From Pomphorhynchus laevis (Eukaryota; Acanthocephala; Palaeacanthocephala; Echinorhynchida; Pomphorhynchidae): a stretch of 64,000 nt of DNA. Under the pieces are notes generated by a model. The model was given only the letters and a program-made list of their open reading frames with translations. It was not told the origin of the DNA and searched no databases. Shown here piece by piece: positions 11,911-24,100 of this stretch. The DNA is taken from the NCBI GenBank assembly GCA_012934845.2, contig WNNJ02001103.1, forward strand, positions 62,001 through 126,000, read 5' to 3'. The position numbers and the translations under genes are program-made. Within the stretch, counting starts at the first letter, position 1; every line of letters begins with the position of its first letter.

Positions 11911-12183
11911 CTATAAGAGCAACGAATGTCTGGGGATCCGATCCGCATGTCTACATTTAGTCGCATTTATCATCAGCCCATTGGATATACACCATTTATT
12001 TATAGAATCCAGGTCTGTTTGAAGAGCGCTAACATCGGAATCATCAATAATTCGCTTCCAAACCTTAAGATCATCTGCATAGGCAACACATTCCGACGTT
12101 AAGTTGTTTGTAATATCATTTACATATATATTAAAGAGAGTAGGACTAATAGCCGATCCTTGCGGAACGCCTGTCGTCATCAT
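11911..12183 (-). pseudogene. Reverse transcriptase palm of LINE D
   Basis: Contains MTTGVPQGSAISPTLFNIYV, then CVAYADDLKVWKRI and INKWCISNGLMINATKC. These are blocks B to D of non-LTR reverse transcriptases, with YADD as the catalytic motif. The second copy at 59774-60016 reads almost the same. The thumb continues in another frame, so the copy is defective. Confidence 0.82.
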
Positions 12184-13513
12184 TGAGTAACCAGAAAGAT
12201 AATGGCTTATGCGTACTGCGAAAGAGCGGTTGCTTACGAATGATTGAATTCAGCAACCTGAATTCAATCATTCAGGTTGCTGGGGCTAAGCGATTGTTAG
12301 CTTTAACGAAAGCGCTAAGGTGACGAAGAATCAATTTTTCTAATACCTTACAAACTACACATGTGAGACTGATGGGACGGTAGTTGGAAACCTGGGATTT
12401 ATCGCTTTTCTTGAAAATTGGAAGTACAATAGCCTTAGTCCAATCATATGATAGATAACCTGTGTTCAGTGAACTTCAAAAAATGGAAGCTTAGGGAACG
12501 TATATTGCATGGGCCAATTCCTTTAACAGTATTATAGGTATATGGTTAGGACCTGACTCGGCATTGCGGGTTAATTTAAATAGCTCGTGCAGTACCTCTT
12601 CATCGCTAAATTCATTGTTAGATATGACTACTCTAGGTCGAAGTACATTGTGTTTAGTTTGGATTATACCATCGGGGATCGACACTCTATCTTCTTTGAT
12701 AGCGAAATAGTCCATAAAATGAGCAGCTACATCAGTTGGGGAGGTCAAGATTGACCCATTTTCGGCCAATAGGTATGAACAATCTGTCGAGTGTATAGAA
12801 CGTGAAAGTATGCTTTTGAAAGCCAACCAAGGATTGTGATGAGTGGAGCGGCATATATTTGAGATAAAACTGCGTTTTTTTGTTTAGAATAGAAACCATA
12901 TTTCTGCAATGACGGTAGTGTTTAAAAGAGAGTTTCTCTTTTTTGTACGCATGGAAACATATATCACGGCGTTTGATTAGAGCAATCAATTCCGCATCTA
13001 ATCATTTCAGTTGTAGTTTTCGTGTACGATTATGACGTATCGGAGCAAAATAGTCGAGAACACAATGTAATGTTGTCTTAAAGTGATCCCAAGCTTCTTG
13101 AATGCCTGCTTTCGATGGGTCGGGCCAATACATACAGGAAATTATACTGCGCACGACATCATAGTCGATCTTAAAAGGATTCGACGTTTTAACCGTTTCG
13201 GCATATGGTCCGAGTGCGTTAAATTCTATTGAGATGGTCGAGTGATCGCTTGATTCTAGCGGAGGTCCGTATTTGACTTTTTTTATTAGATACGTTTCAC
13301 TCGAAAATCAGATGTCAAGAATTAAGGAATTAGTACCCCTGTGACGAGTATCCCTGTGAACATGTTGGACTAAATGTAGATCATTTATCGTGTTTAAAAG
13401 CAGTAATGATTCGGGATCACATCCAGGAAGAGGAACGTAATCTATCCAATCAATTCGCGGCATGTTAAAGTCTCCTAATAAAATAACTTTTTGACCCTTG
13501 AATGCATTTTCAG

Positions 13514-13972
13514 TTATTGAGGATATAATCGACCCGGTTGGAGCGAATGGGGGCGATAGAAGACACCTAGAGAGAAAAATACATTTTTATGGTCTGCTAC
13601 AGAAACCCAAGCGTATTCACAAAGACTTGATTCATCGCACTCAATTGACATAACACGAGTTGTAAGAACTTCTCTAGCATATATGATCACTCCGCCACCA
13701 CGGCAAATTTGCCGATCTGCTCGGATTTTGGCGTACCCATTGATGGAAATTCCTGAATCTATGATGTGTGGTTTTAACCACGACTCTGTAAAAACAAGTA
13801 TTTCAAATGAGGTGCTGTTAACCAGAGTGAGAACTTCGTCCATTTTATTGATGAGACTTAAGACATTCGAATATAAGACCCGGAAGGCATGTGTGGAGTG
13901 TACTGGGTCGGAATACTCGTATCTCTTTTCGACATTTACTGTCACTTCTTGAATAGTTTCGTTGCGACACAA
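13514..13972 (-). pseudogene. APE-type endonuclease start of LINE D
   Basis: The frame shows FRVLYSNVLSLINKMDEV, then EILVFTESWLKPHIID and ADRQICRGGGVIIYAREV, ending LGVFYRP. These are the N-terminal blocks of the LINE endonuclease. Later blocks continue in shifted frames toward 13250. Confidence 0.8.
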
Positions 13973-14984
13973 AGACTTCGCAGCTCCCCGATGTTTCCAC
14001 CGTTGCCAATGGAACGAATCCAGAAACGAGTTGAAGTCCTGCGTCGCACTACACGAAAATTTATGACGGTGAGGTTACTTTCACCGTTAGCTACTCTGTT
14101 ACTAAGTTCGCTCTTTGCTTGTTTCAGTCGAGTTCTGTCCTCGATCGAAAATCTCTGCGAAGGATCAATCCAGTACCTGCAAGATGATAACCGTATTTTG
14201 AAGCTAATGTACACATATCGGGCGTTGCTAAGATGACCTTAAGAAGGCTTGGACTGTTATCTGATCTTATTTTGCCCAGCCTATAAAGGTGGAGAACTCT
14301 GAATTGCTGCAGCTCAGTAGGGGAATAGGTGTGTAATAGCTCAGAGAAGAAGGATTGTACAGCTTTGCCATCATGCTGTACACGTAAATGGTTGTTAGTA
14401 GCCGATGATTTCTTTATATTAGCTATGATTAGACACTATGATCTATCATAAGTCCGGTGAATGGGGGCAGTTAATGAGTTATTTAGGGAGACTAAATTAG
14501 AGTAAGAATTTGGAGATTTAAGTCGCAAGTCAGTTGATTGTAAAGAACTCGAAGGTCTGCTACATGATGTTACAGAGACAAACGAATATGTGAAATCAGG
14601 TGTTTTCTCTTCGTAGCTCAGAGTGCTCGTGTCTAGATCTACACATTTTTCAGATAAAGTTTGAAAAGTCTGATCAAATGCTGGTGGGGGCTGTTGTGAA
14701 TTGCAGTGGGAGATCCTTTCTTGACGCTGTGCAACAACATGAAGAACTGGCGCCGACTCTTCGCTTTTCTCCTCGATAGATTCAGTTATATCCAATCGTG
14801 CGTCCTTACACACGCAATAACCACAAATGAAATGTTTACTTTCGTATCTCGCAATGTGGATTTTTTTTCACATTTAAGAGTGTCCAAACATCGCATCCAT
14901 GCTTGTCGCATCCAACTTTCAACTGAACGTAGCCATCGTCTGTCTATTTTTGAGTTTTCACGGATTTCATTGTTTGTTCACAAA
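13942..14984 (-). pseudogene. ORF1 region of LINE D
   Basis: A Cys-rich start (GCDKHGW near 14900), a Ser-rich middle at 14813-14436, and a basic C-terminal domain at 14214-13942 (RTRLKQAKSELSNR, NLTVINFRVVRRR). The last domain clearly parallels LINE A ORF1. A role in RNA binding is known for LINE ORF1 proteins; it is inferred here. Confidence 0.6.
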
Positions 14985-15197
14985 AATGTGGAGTCGACGC
15001 TTTGAGAGTAGGCATTGGATGTCAAACCATTGGGCACGGTGCAAGCGACGGTGTGGGTGAGACTTGAAAGGCAAGAGAAGATCGAGAATGGATGTGAGTT
15101 CAGAGTCGAAAAGAAAGGCGAGATCGTGAGAAGAGAATATTTTATTGTGGGATAGGATAGAGACGATTTGAGTAAGACAGAGCCGAAAAGGGAAATG

Positions 15198-15506
15198 TCA
15201 AGATTTCTCCAAGAGCGACGTAGGATTGTAGGTGTGAGGAGGGGTGTGGTTGTGAGTGAGATCAAGGGTGACGAGAAAGTGATCAGATAGACAAGGATCG
15301 AAAATGGACTGTGAGGTGTAGGCAGCAAAATCATAGGGGACAGCGATGATGTCTAGTGCCCCACCAAGGATATGTGTGGGGGTAGATGAGATGGGTTTGT
15401 AGTTATAGTTGGATATAATGCTGATGAACTGGATGGACTCGGTGGAAGAGGGGTGGTCGAGGCGGATGTTCAAGTCGCCAAGAACGATTGAAGTGATTGA
15501 GGACAA
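15198..15506 (-). pseudogene. Endonuclease C-terminal part of LINE C
   Basis: MSSITSIVLGDLNIRLDHP is the GD-x-N block. GGALDIIAVPYDF and CLSDHFLVTLDL (with the SDH motif) complete the active-site set. The frame stays open about 300 bases and then shifts into the next one (15334-14978). Confidence 0.75.
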
Positions 15507-17002
15507 AGAACAGTGAGACAGAAGGTCAGTGAGTTCGGTAAAAAATAAGGAGGTTGGAGCTGATGAACCAGAACGGTATACAATGGCGAGATCTAAAGTG
15601 ATCGTGTTAAAATAACGACAAGTGAGCAGTTCAAAAGATCAAGGACTGAAATGGGAAGTGATTTTGCGAATAGACGCGGGGTGACGGGCGAATGTGACAA
15701 TGCCGCCATGATTAGAGAATTTCGAAGGGGATAAGCTGAGGGAGCGTGCGGATTCGACTAGTGAGCAACCGGCAGTGTGCAAACGGCGAATGGAGAGATC
15801 GTCAGAATCGGAGTGTAAGAATTAGATGAGTCGGAAGAGATCGATGGATTGCTTGGTGAATAGGTTAAGAATGAGATCGGATTTATTGAGAATAGATCTA
15901 GTGTTGAGGAGGCCGAGTCAGAACCCGTGTATTGTGGTGATAGGGGCTAGTGGAGAAGACACGTAGGGGAGATGGAGCGCCATCGAATTTTTGGGCGGGT
16001 GTGGACAACTTAAAAATTTCCGTCGTTGTTTCGTATGGAGAGAGTTGTTTCGCCATTTTCATCGCGACGGCGTTTTTCGATGCGGGCAGATGAGCGATTT
16101 CGGAGGGGGTGCGATCGGGGAAAATGCGAGTGGCTGAAGAAGACATGAGTTTGAATCGTTGGGAGAAGACAGAAGACTCGTGAGAGCAATGTTTGAAAAC
16201 AATTTTTAGGAGAGGGGCTGGGAAGGATTAGATTGAGAAGATTTTTTCAGCGACAGGAGAGATGTTGTTGAAAAAGGATGGTTTATTCGCAGGAACAAGA
16301 GACGAGAGGATGGATCTGAATGCGGAAACATTGTGGTCGAGACGTGCTTGTAGAGATAAAGAGGTGGAAGGAATGATATCAGTGACGACGACGCACTTAT
16401 TATTAGCGATATCGACACTAGATATTAGCGAGAAGGAAAGTGTTTCCGTAAAGGAAGGCGAGTAACGTGAGTTGGTGAGATTACAATAGGAGAGCTGGGA
16501 GTTGAGGATATCAAGGGAGTAGGTTTAACAGCGGAAGACAAAGAGGATTTGGATAATATAGAGGGTGGTGAGCGATGTGATGAAAGGTTATGAGTTGAAG
16601 GATTGTGGAGGTTAGTGGATGTGATTTTGATTGAGGGATGTAGGTTATTGAGAAACGAGACATAAGGGAAGATACGGGGGTGTCGGAAAGTGAAGACATT
16701 AGAAGTGCATGTGATGACAGGATCAGTGGGTTGACAAAAGATATCAGCAACTACTGGGGTGGTTTGAGTGAGCACGTTGGAGGTTGATATGTTCTTATGG
16801 GAGAGGTCGCGTATGAGTTTGTTGGCACAAAAGCCGCATAAGAAGTCTTTTTTAGACTTACTGCTGTCGCATGCGATTGTAGTCCAGACTTTGCAGTCGT
16901 GTGTTGAGAACTGTACCTGTAGTTGAGCACAGTTGGTGTCGGTCGTAGCTGTCTTCTTAGTCCTCCCATCAACGTCCTTGTGTGTTAAAACTGTTTAATT
17001 TG

Positions 17003-17108
17003 TTGGATTGATCAGGAACTGGATTGATCTGGAAAAGGATTGATCTGGAAAAGGATTGATCTGGAACTGGATTGATCTGGAACTGGATTGATCTGGAACT
17101 GGATTGAT
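17003..17108. repeat. 18-bp tandem repeat, about 6 copies
   Basis: The unit is GGATTGATCTGGAACT, with AAAA for AACT in two units. The array lies just upstream (minus-strand sense) of LINE C ORF1, inside its 5' UTR. Confidence 0.85.
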
Positions 17109-17300
17109 TGTATGTTATTTATTGTATGTAGTTAATTATCAAGAAAGTTTAAACTGAAATCGTTCTTTGTAAGAATTTATTATAATCAAGACAGCTTTAA
17201 CTTCTTATGTTTGCAACTTCTTATCTTCAAGTCCTTCTGATGTTTGCAATTTATAAATTTGTAAGAATTTATTATCATCAAGACAATTAACATTGGATAC

Positions 17301-18111
17301 AAATACCCATTATCTTATTTCAAGTAAGCAGAATCATCCATCACATTAGAAATTCATAATGCTAAAAGTTTGATATATTATAGTCATTTTTTAATTGTTT
17401 TGTTTTAACAGATTTTGTTTTATATATATTATTAAATAGGGGTATTTTATGTGTTCATAGATCATAATTTAAATAATACATATTTAACACTCAAAATTTC
17501 TATTATTTTTCGAATAATTTGAATCGGAATGAGACATTCTGGGGAAGTAATTATTTTTCTATCTAAATGTCATTCCCGGAAAAGATAAATTGAATATTTC
17601 TTCGATATTTCGATCACTTACCGCGGACATTTTCAAAAAGTATCTGAAACAATAAAACAAAGTTACAATGTATGAAAAACAAAATCATGTTGGATATTCA
17701 AATTTGGTTCGAGGAACTTTATCGCGACAGCCTCCATAACTAATCAAATTTTTGTCTTCAAATTTTCAGCTTTGGCATTTGACACATGGCATCCGCTTAA
17801 AATCAAACGATTAGTGGATTTATCTCTTAAATGATTTGATTAGATTTTTAAGTACTATTAATAGTTTAAAGTTAATTTTTGTGTATTATAAAATGTTTAT
17901 TAATAAAATTTAATATAAAATAGATTATAAAATATCTGTAAAATGTATAAACTTTATAATCAGTAATATTAAAAAACTAAAATTGCATAAAATATTATAC
18001 AGAGAGCGACATTAAAATCATTTTGAAGAAACACTTTTCGAATGATCATTATTGATCAATATTTCTTTTTAATAATATTTCTATACAGTATTCTAGATAA
18101 TTGCGACGACA
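17301..18111. other. Upstream region of the rabaptin-like gene
   Basis: AT-rich sequence between LINE C and the first coding exon at 18112. I see no gene and no defined promoter motif; the 5' UTR and promoter of the next gene must lie here or further upstream. Confidence 0.4.
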
Positions 18112-21100
18112 ATGAACGAAAATAACGATGGTACGCCTAATAAATCGAGTGCTGGTAAAAACACTTATTATTTACTATCTAACATGTTTTCAGAATTTGC
18201 TATTACTTTAATGTCAGTTTTTAATATCACTTCCTATTTTAAAAGCGAAAAAAAAATATAAAATAAACTCTAGGTAGCTGCCTTTTATATGCCTTGCATC
18301 TCTGGCAAATTTATAATTTGATTTTACACCCCTGCTGCATAACAAGGAAGCAACGAGATTTAGCCATTATGTAAATAACGCAAGAACGTCGGAAGGACCA
18401 AAGCATTCGAGTTGTTGCCCCAGCTTTCCTAATCATATACTCTTTCGATTTGAGGGATCTAGACACCAATATCCTTTAATATTTTTCGGGAGTGATAACT
18501 GGGATTCGTTGACCTTTAAAGAAATATTTATGGTGATCTTATCTGGGTCCTAGTGTCATACTGCACACTTCTGTACGCAAGAACGTCGGATGTACCAAAT
18601 CATTCGAGTTGGATGGACCAAAGCATTCGAGTCGGATGAACCAAAGCATTCGAGTCGGATGGACGAAAGCATCTTTCTTCATCTAACCTGTACCCTCCTT
18701 TCCGATCCGCTTCCTGCTCTAATCACTCCACAGAAATCGCCTGCGTGAAAGTTTACAACGACCTACTCATTTCTCGTGACAAGGCTCTATATAGTGTTCT
18801 CATATCTCTCGACCTCTCCTCCGCCTTTGACATCGTCGACCACTCCATTCTCCTTTCTCGTCTTCGTTATGATTACGACTTTTCTTCTTCCTCTGTAGCG
18901 TGATTTGCCTCATATCTATCCGACTGTTCTTTCCGAGTATGTTCAAATTCTCTCATACTACACACTTATTGATCGACAGCAACTAACGTTCCGTCTAGTC
19001 AATCAAACGTTTCAAATCCTCTTGCAATTTTGAACTCTTAGAGGGAGAGTCAGATGCTGTTCACAGCTTTAAACCGTCTGCGAACAACCAACGCGGGCTT
19101 TCAAAGCTCTTGGGAATGTCACAGACAAAGGCCTTGAAAAGAAACAGGCTGAGTACAGAGCCTTGAGGGACATTAGACCTGGCATAGTTGAAAACGTCAC
19201 ATATTGTTTCAAGTTGCCAATTTAATGAAATCTAATTGAGTAAATTAAATCTTGATCTACAATATATTGCACATCAATTAATGAGTTTATTATAATCAAT
19301 AATACACCAAATCATCAAAAGTGAATAAACACATTTGAAAACTTTATGGAAATTGTTAAACTCTTAAATTTAATGTACTTGCTAAATTCAAGGTCTTGAA
19401 CCCATGTGGGTGCGAACACACTCGCTTGGTAACTCTTCTGTTATGTTGTTTGTTAATTCAGTAGACGTTAGAGGGATCACTTGTCATCATTGCAGGCAAA
19501 AATTTGTCAGTCTTGTCTTGAGCTGTATATTAGACATTGCATCGACTGCTTCGGTAGATAGAGAATTCCTGAGATTGACCACCCTCGTCGATAGGGTGAA
19601 TTTGAGAATCAGTCGACAAGTTATCTGCTTTACCAGTTTCAGTGCGTTGGCATGATTTCGTTTATCTGTTGAAATCTCAAAATCACTAGTCAGCTTTTAG
19701 CCATATTGTCCGATAAGAATTCTTTTGGTGATAAGGAAATCGAACCTCATGCGTCGGTAATGCAGATTGAAGATGTTGAGTTGGTTTACTGGACCAGCAT
19801 ACATTCCTGATACTATTTTACTGGCTCTTCGCTGTACTCGATCAAGGATATCGGCTTTTTTGGTCAGGGGGAATACCGTTGATAACCCATACGCTAGCAG
19901 AGGACGCAGCTGCGCGGAATAAAGTATTCGAAATATATTTGGGTATCACTAAAAACAAACGTCGGATGAGCCAAAGCATTCGAGTTGTTGCCCCAGCTTT
20001 CCTAATTGTCTCCTCTTTCGATTTAAGCGTTCCAGACACCAATACCCCAAACACTTTTTCAGCAGTGACAACTAGGATGATGTGGATTAAAGAATTTAAG
20101 TTTTGAAGAATATATGTTCTTTATTAACTGAATTCAGAAGTTTTTCAAAACAAAATCGCATCAACCAGATTTTGGTATGCGATTTTCAAACCGAACAGCA
20201 AAATCTTCATGACTTGATAGATTATTCTAAAACTCGGATTGACACACAAAATTTTCTCTATTGTTCGTATTATATAACTTTAACTGTAAGCTTTCTATTA
20301 GTCTGTCGATATATTAGTTACAGAGATCAATACGCAGAGCACGCATTACATTTTAGAGAATCACTGCGCTTGAATGATTAAATAGTACATATTTAAAAAT
20401 CTTACAATTTTGATAGTAGTAATTAATCGAAAAAATAGGTAGATTTTCAAATTGTAGGTAATACCTTCCCCTATTAACACTGATTTAATTTCAAGTTAGA
20501 AATGATTTCAATTAAATTTGCAAAATGTAAGACGAAAGTTTTTTATTGAATCTAATTGCCAATAGCAGATGAGTCGAATGATCGTCATTTAACATTAAAT
20601 AGCAGAAACATGGGCATTAGATGAGTTGCTGAGCGGTCCACCAAATCTGAAATGTAGCGTATTGCTGTTGGCTTATAGATAGCATTCAAGCAGCGTGCTG
20701 AATAAAAATAGTCATCAAAATTTCAAAATTTTGAATTTACCAAAACGCTAAAACACACTTACAAATCATTGTCGATAAATATTAATTAGATTAATATTTT
20801 AAATTAAATTAGTATAAATATTTACTAACTTTTTTAATTAACAGAATAATATTTGTTTAAAATACTAAAATTAAAACATTAAATAAATTTAAGTATGCAA
20901 AAGTCCGCTTTTTAAAAACAAATTGATTTTTTTTGTCATCTCGTTCGTGATGTAAATTACAGTCAAAATGTTCTTCCGTTGAAGAATATCAACGGAAGAA
21001 AGCCCTGTAAAGTTTATTGTGACTATTTCTTAAAAGTATATTTATTACAGGAACAAAGAAGCAGAAATTATCCTTTATTTAATAAAAACCAAATTCTATA

Positions 21101-24100
21101 TTTCTATAGCTCCTGCTATCATCATCAGGATTACAATAAAATGTTTCACATTGTAATCCTGATGATAGCAGGAGCTATCGAAATATAGATTTTTTTGATC
21201 AAATAAAGGATAATTTCTGCTTCTTTGTTTCTGTAATAACTATACATTTGAAATGGAAAAAGATTATGGGTTTAGTATTTATTTCTTTAAAGTTTTTTAT
21301 ACTTTATAGAAGAATTGGTCGAAAAGCTGATTGCTCAAAATGAAGAATATTTGAAAGAAGTTATTTCGTTGAAGGTAAGATGACTACATATTCTATCGAT
21401 TTGGCTCTTTGATTCGCCAACAAATTAATCAACAAATTTCAAAAAGCGTTTATCACATAAAGATTCTATCTCAGCAACAACAAGAGTCAATGAACGCGGC
21501 AATGAACATTACTTTGCTAACAAAAGATGAACAAATCAGTCAACTAAATCGAAAGTATGAAGAGGAAATTGCATCTTATCAACGGCTTATGAAAGGTATT
21601 TTCATTTATCCATTTTGATAAGATGCTCCTCTCCAAAGCTTATTTACGCACATGCATATATTGAACGATAGATTCAATTTTTAAAATGAGGATTAAAATG
21701 AAACGAAATTTAAAAATAATTTATACTGATAAACTGTAGACAATCTATTCTTAACCAACGGAGAAAATTGCAAAAATTCTTCACCAGGCTAGTAATACTG
21801 TTTCGAGGAAACTCACATAAGCTTACATCGGATTCACAAATATTTTATTTATTAAATGTTCATTTATTAAAGAAATAATGTAATTTGATATTATTTCTAT
21901 ATGGGTACGCTCCTTGACTACCTATCGTACAAAATACTTCAAATTCAGTAAGACTACCTACTTATCTATGATACGAAAGACTTCAAATTCTAAAAGCATG
22001 ACGGATTTATCTCTCTAAAACAACTTAAACAATGAGGCTATTGATCTGTTAGACTCAATCAAATGACAAAATTACACACAAGTTAACGAGATTAGGTCAT
22101 TGCATCATCTGCTTGTTTAAAAGTTTACGAGATTAGATATTTGCATCATATGCTTGTTTAAATACTTTATTTTTTGCTGTATTTGCCCACCAATAACAAT
22201 AATTGGAATTTGATGTTCTGAATAGCGTCATTTTTTCTGCCTTTTTAATATTTAATATAAATAACTAAATTGCATGATTTGTTCTAAATGAACCTTGAAT
22301 TTAAGAACGATTATGTTAAGTATAGAAAGTGTAATTCTACAACTAACTTAATAAACGAATATCAGAATAAAATGCCGTCACTGGTGCACTGACCACTAAA
22401 ATTGTAGAATTAATGATTTATCTCAATTAAGAACAATTTTAATTGTCAATCCATTTGTTGTTAGAGTGGCATTGTAATTTATTTCTTTTAAAGAAATAAA
22501 TGAATTCTATTAATAAATAAATTTATATTCTGGTCATTTATCCATTAATGGATAGTTGTGTTTTGCGGATATATTGGAAGAAATAATGTCTCTTCGCCTT
22601 TATTGGTTGACAATTATAATCTAACTGTCAACAAATAAAATATAAATATCAGCAATTAAATATTCATCTCTTAATTAACCATAGAAGATTGAGCCAGGAT
22701 CGAAAAAGTAGATTTAAAGTAGACAATAAACCTATTGAATATACGATCAAGAAAACTACAATTAAAGACGATTACTTTCGAAGTCTTTTTCGTGAAATGT
22801 AGTAAATTGAATCGAATTTTACGTTGTAACAAATTTAATAAAATAATGCTTTTATAAATTAAGCAAATTTTACAAATTTTGACATTCGTATTTACATAAA
22901 ACACTCAGCTTTTCATGCTATTACAAAGTAAAGTTTTGAATTAGTTAAATATTTTTGTCAAATATTTTTGTTTAACATTTCATATTGTTTTACATGTCAT
23001 AATCTATAAATTAGTATTTAAATTATAATGGTTTTATATTCTCAAAAGTAAGACTAGACATTTTTATGAATATAAATAAAGGTTTTTTTTAACAAAACAA
23101 CCGATAATTATCTAGAGAATGCAAAATCAACATAACAGAGTTAAGGAAAACGTACTTCTTTATTCTTATCGACTTCATCTATCCTTCTCTTCAACCCTTA
23201 CGCCCTCAGTTCCAGAGGAATATGAGTCTCCAACCGCAAAAGCGCGTCACCTTTCGACTGAACCATGCGGGGTCTCTCACCCCTCTAAAGATTTTTCTGA
23301 ATATGCATATCTCGGTATCAAAAATAGCTATCGCAAGAATCTTACAAAAAATAGTTTGATCCCAAGCTTGGATTTTTATGTAAAATATCATCAAGTATAT
23401 TTTTAGCGCAATCGAAGGCTCCCACTCACTGCAACTATTAAAATAAATAGAATTCCTACTTATTACCGACCATAATTTTCTTGTTCGAGAGTCAGCTCAG
23501 GTTAATAAGCTAATTCTTTATTAATTCTAAAACGTCAATTGCTAATTGGGCAGATTAAAATACATGAATGCAATTTTATTTAAGCACAATGACCAATTAA
23601 AAGCGTTTTTCAAATGAATTTGTTCCAGATTGATATGATTGTATTAGAGGCTGTGAACGCTGCTGTTGAGCAATGCAATCACGAATGGAGCACGCGTTGT
23701 ACGCTGCTAGAAGATGAGAATAACTATTTGCATGCCCAAACTTCGGATCTTAAAATAAAACTCAAAAATGCCGAAACGTGAGTTTTTTGTTTTTCTATTA
23801 AAATGAAAAAGTACGATTTAAATTAAAAAGTGTAATTTACTGCATAACTTCAATATTGTTGAAGTTATTGAACGAGCCAATTGTAATATGTAATCTGCAA
23901 CTATAGATTATTGCTGTCAAATGTAATTAATTAGATAAAATAAATAAACAAATTAATTTATCAAGTACAATTAATTGATTTTTTAATCAAAATCGGCTTT
24001 TGCAATTTTGATTGAGGGAACATTTTGAGGGTACCATTTAATTTGTAAATTGAATTTATTAAAATTAATATAATTGTAATATAATAATATTATGCGAAGT

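Larger units (their letters stand above)
11216..14984 (-). mobile_element. LINE family D, near full-length but broken copy
   Basis: From the 5' side: a Cys-rich ORF1 start near 14950-14815 (CDKHGW-type motif); ORF1 body 14813-14436; basic ORF1 domain 14214-13942 with FRVVRRR; endonuclease 13972-13514 with FTESWLKPHIID and GGGVIIYAR; a linker and RT N-terminus 12989-12491; RT palm 12183-11911 with TGVPQGSAISPTLFNIY and AYADDLKVW; thumb and tail 11966-11348. The 3' UTR (11216-11340) contains a GACTTCCT/AGGAAGTC stem-loop and a GAGC-GGTA-GCTC palindrome. An inverted duplication at 12241-12282 sits in the RT. LINE D lies between two halves of LINE C and may have inserted into it. Confidence 0.85.
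14985..17300 (-). mobile_element. LINE family C, 5' half with repeat-bearing 5' UTR
   Basis: On the minus strand: a 5' UTR with two copies of the TTCTTACAAA/CTTGAT block (17160-17300) and an 18-bp tandem repeat (17003-17108). ORF1 pieces follow at 16972-15898, including ACDSSKSKKDFLCGFC near 16850 and SKNAVAMKMAKQLSPYET near 16060. The endonuclease lies at 15506-14985 (TSIVLGDLNIRLDHP, GALDIIAVP, SDHFLVTLDLTH). The RT half is missing here and a matching 3' half lies at 9046-10310. Multiple frames are used. Confidence 0.78.

Noticed and set aside
13683-14236. Plus-strand open frames overlapping 13.7-14.2 kb
   Set aside because: They are antisense to LINE D endonuclease and ORF1, which carry family motifs on the minus strand.
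23629-23777. Exon start at 23629 after TTGTTCCAG
   Set aside because: With the upstream phase this gives an immediate stop; the acceptor at 23647 keeps frame and restores the rabaptin-like sequence.
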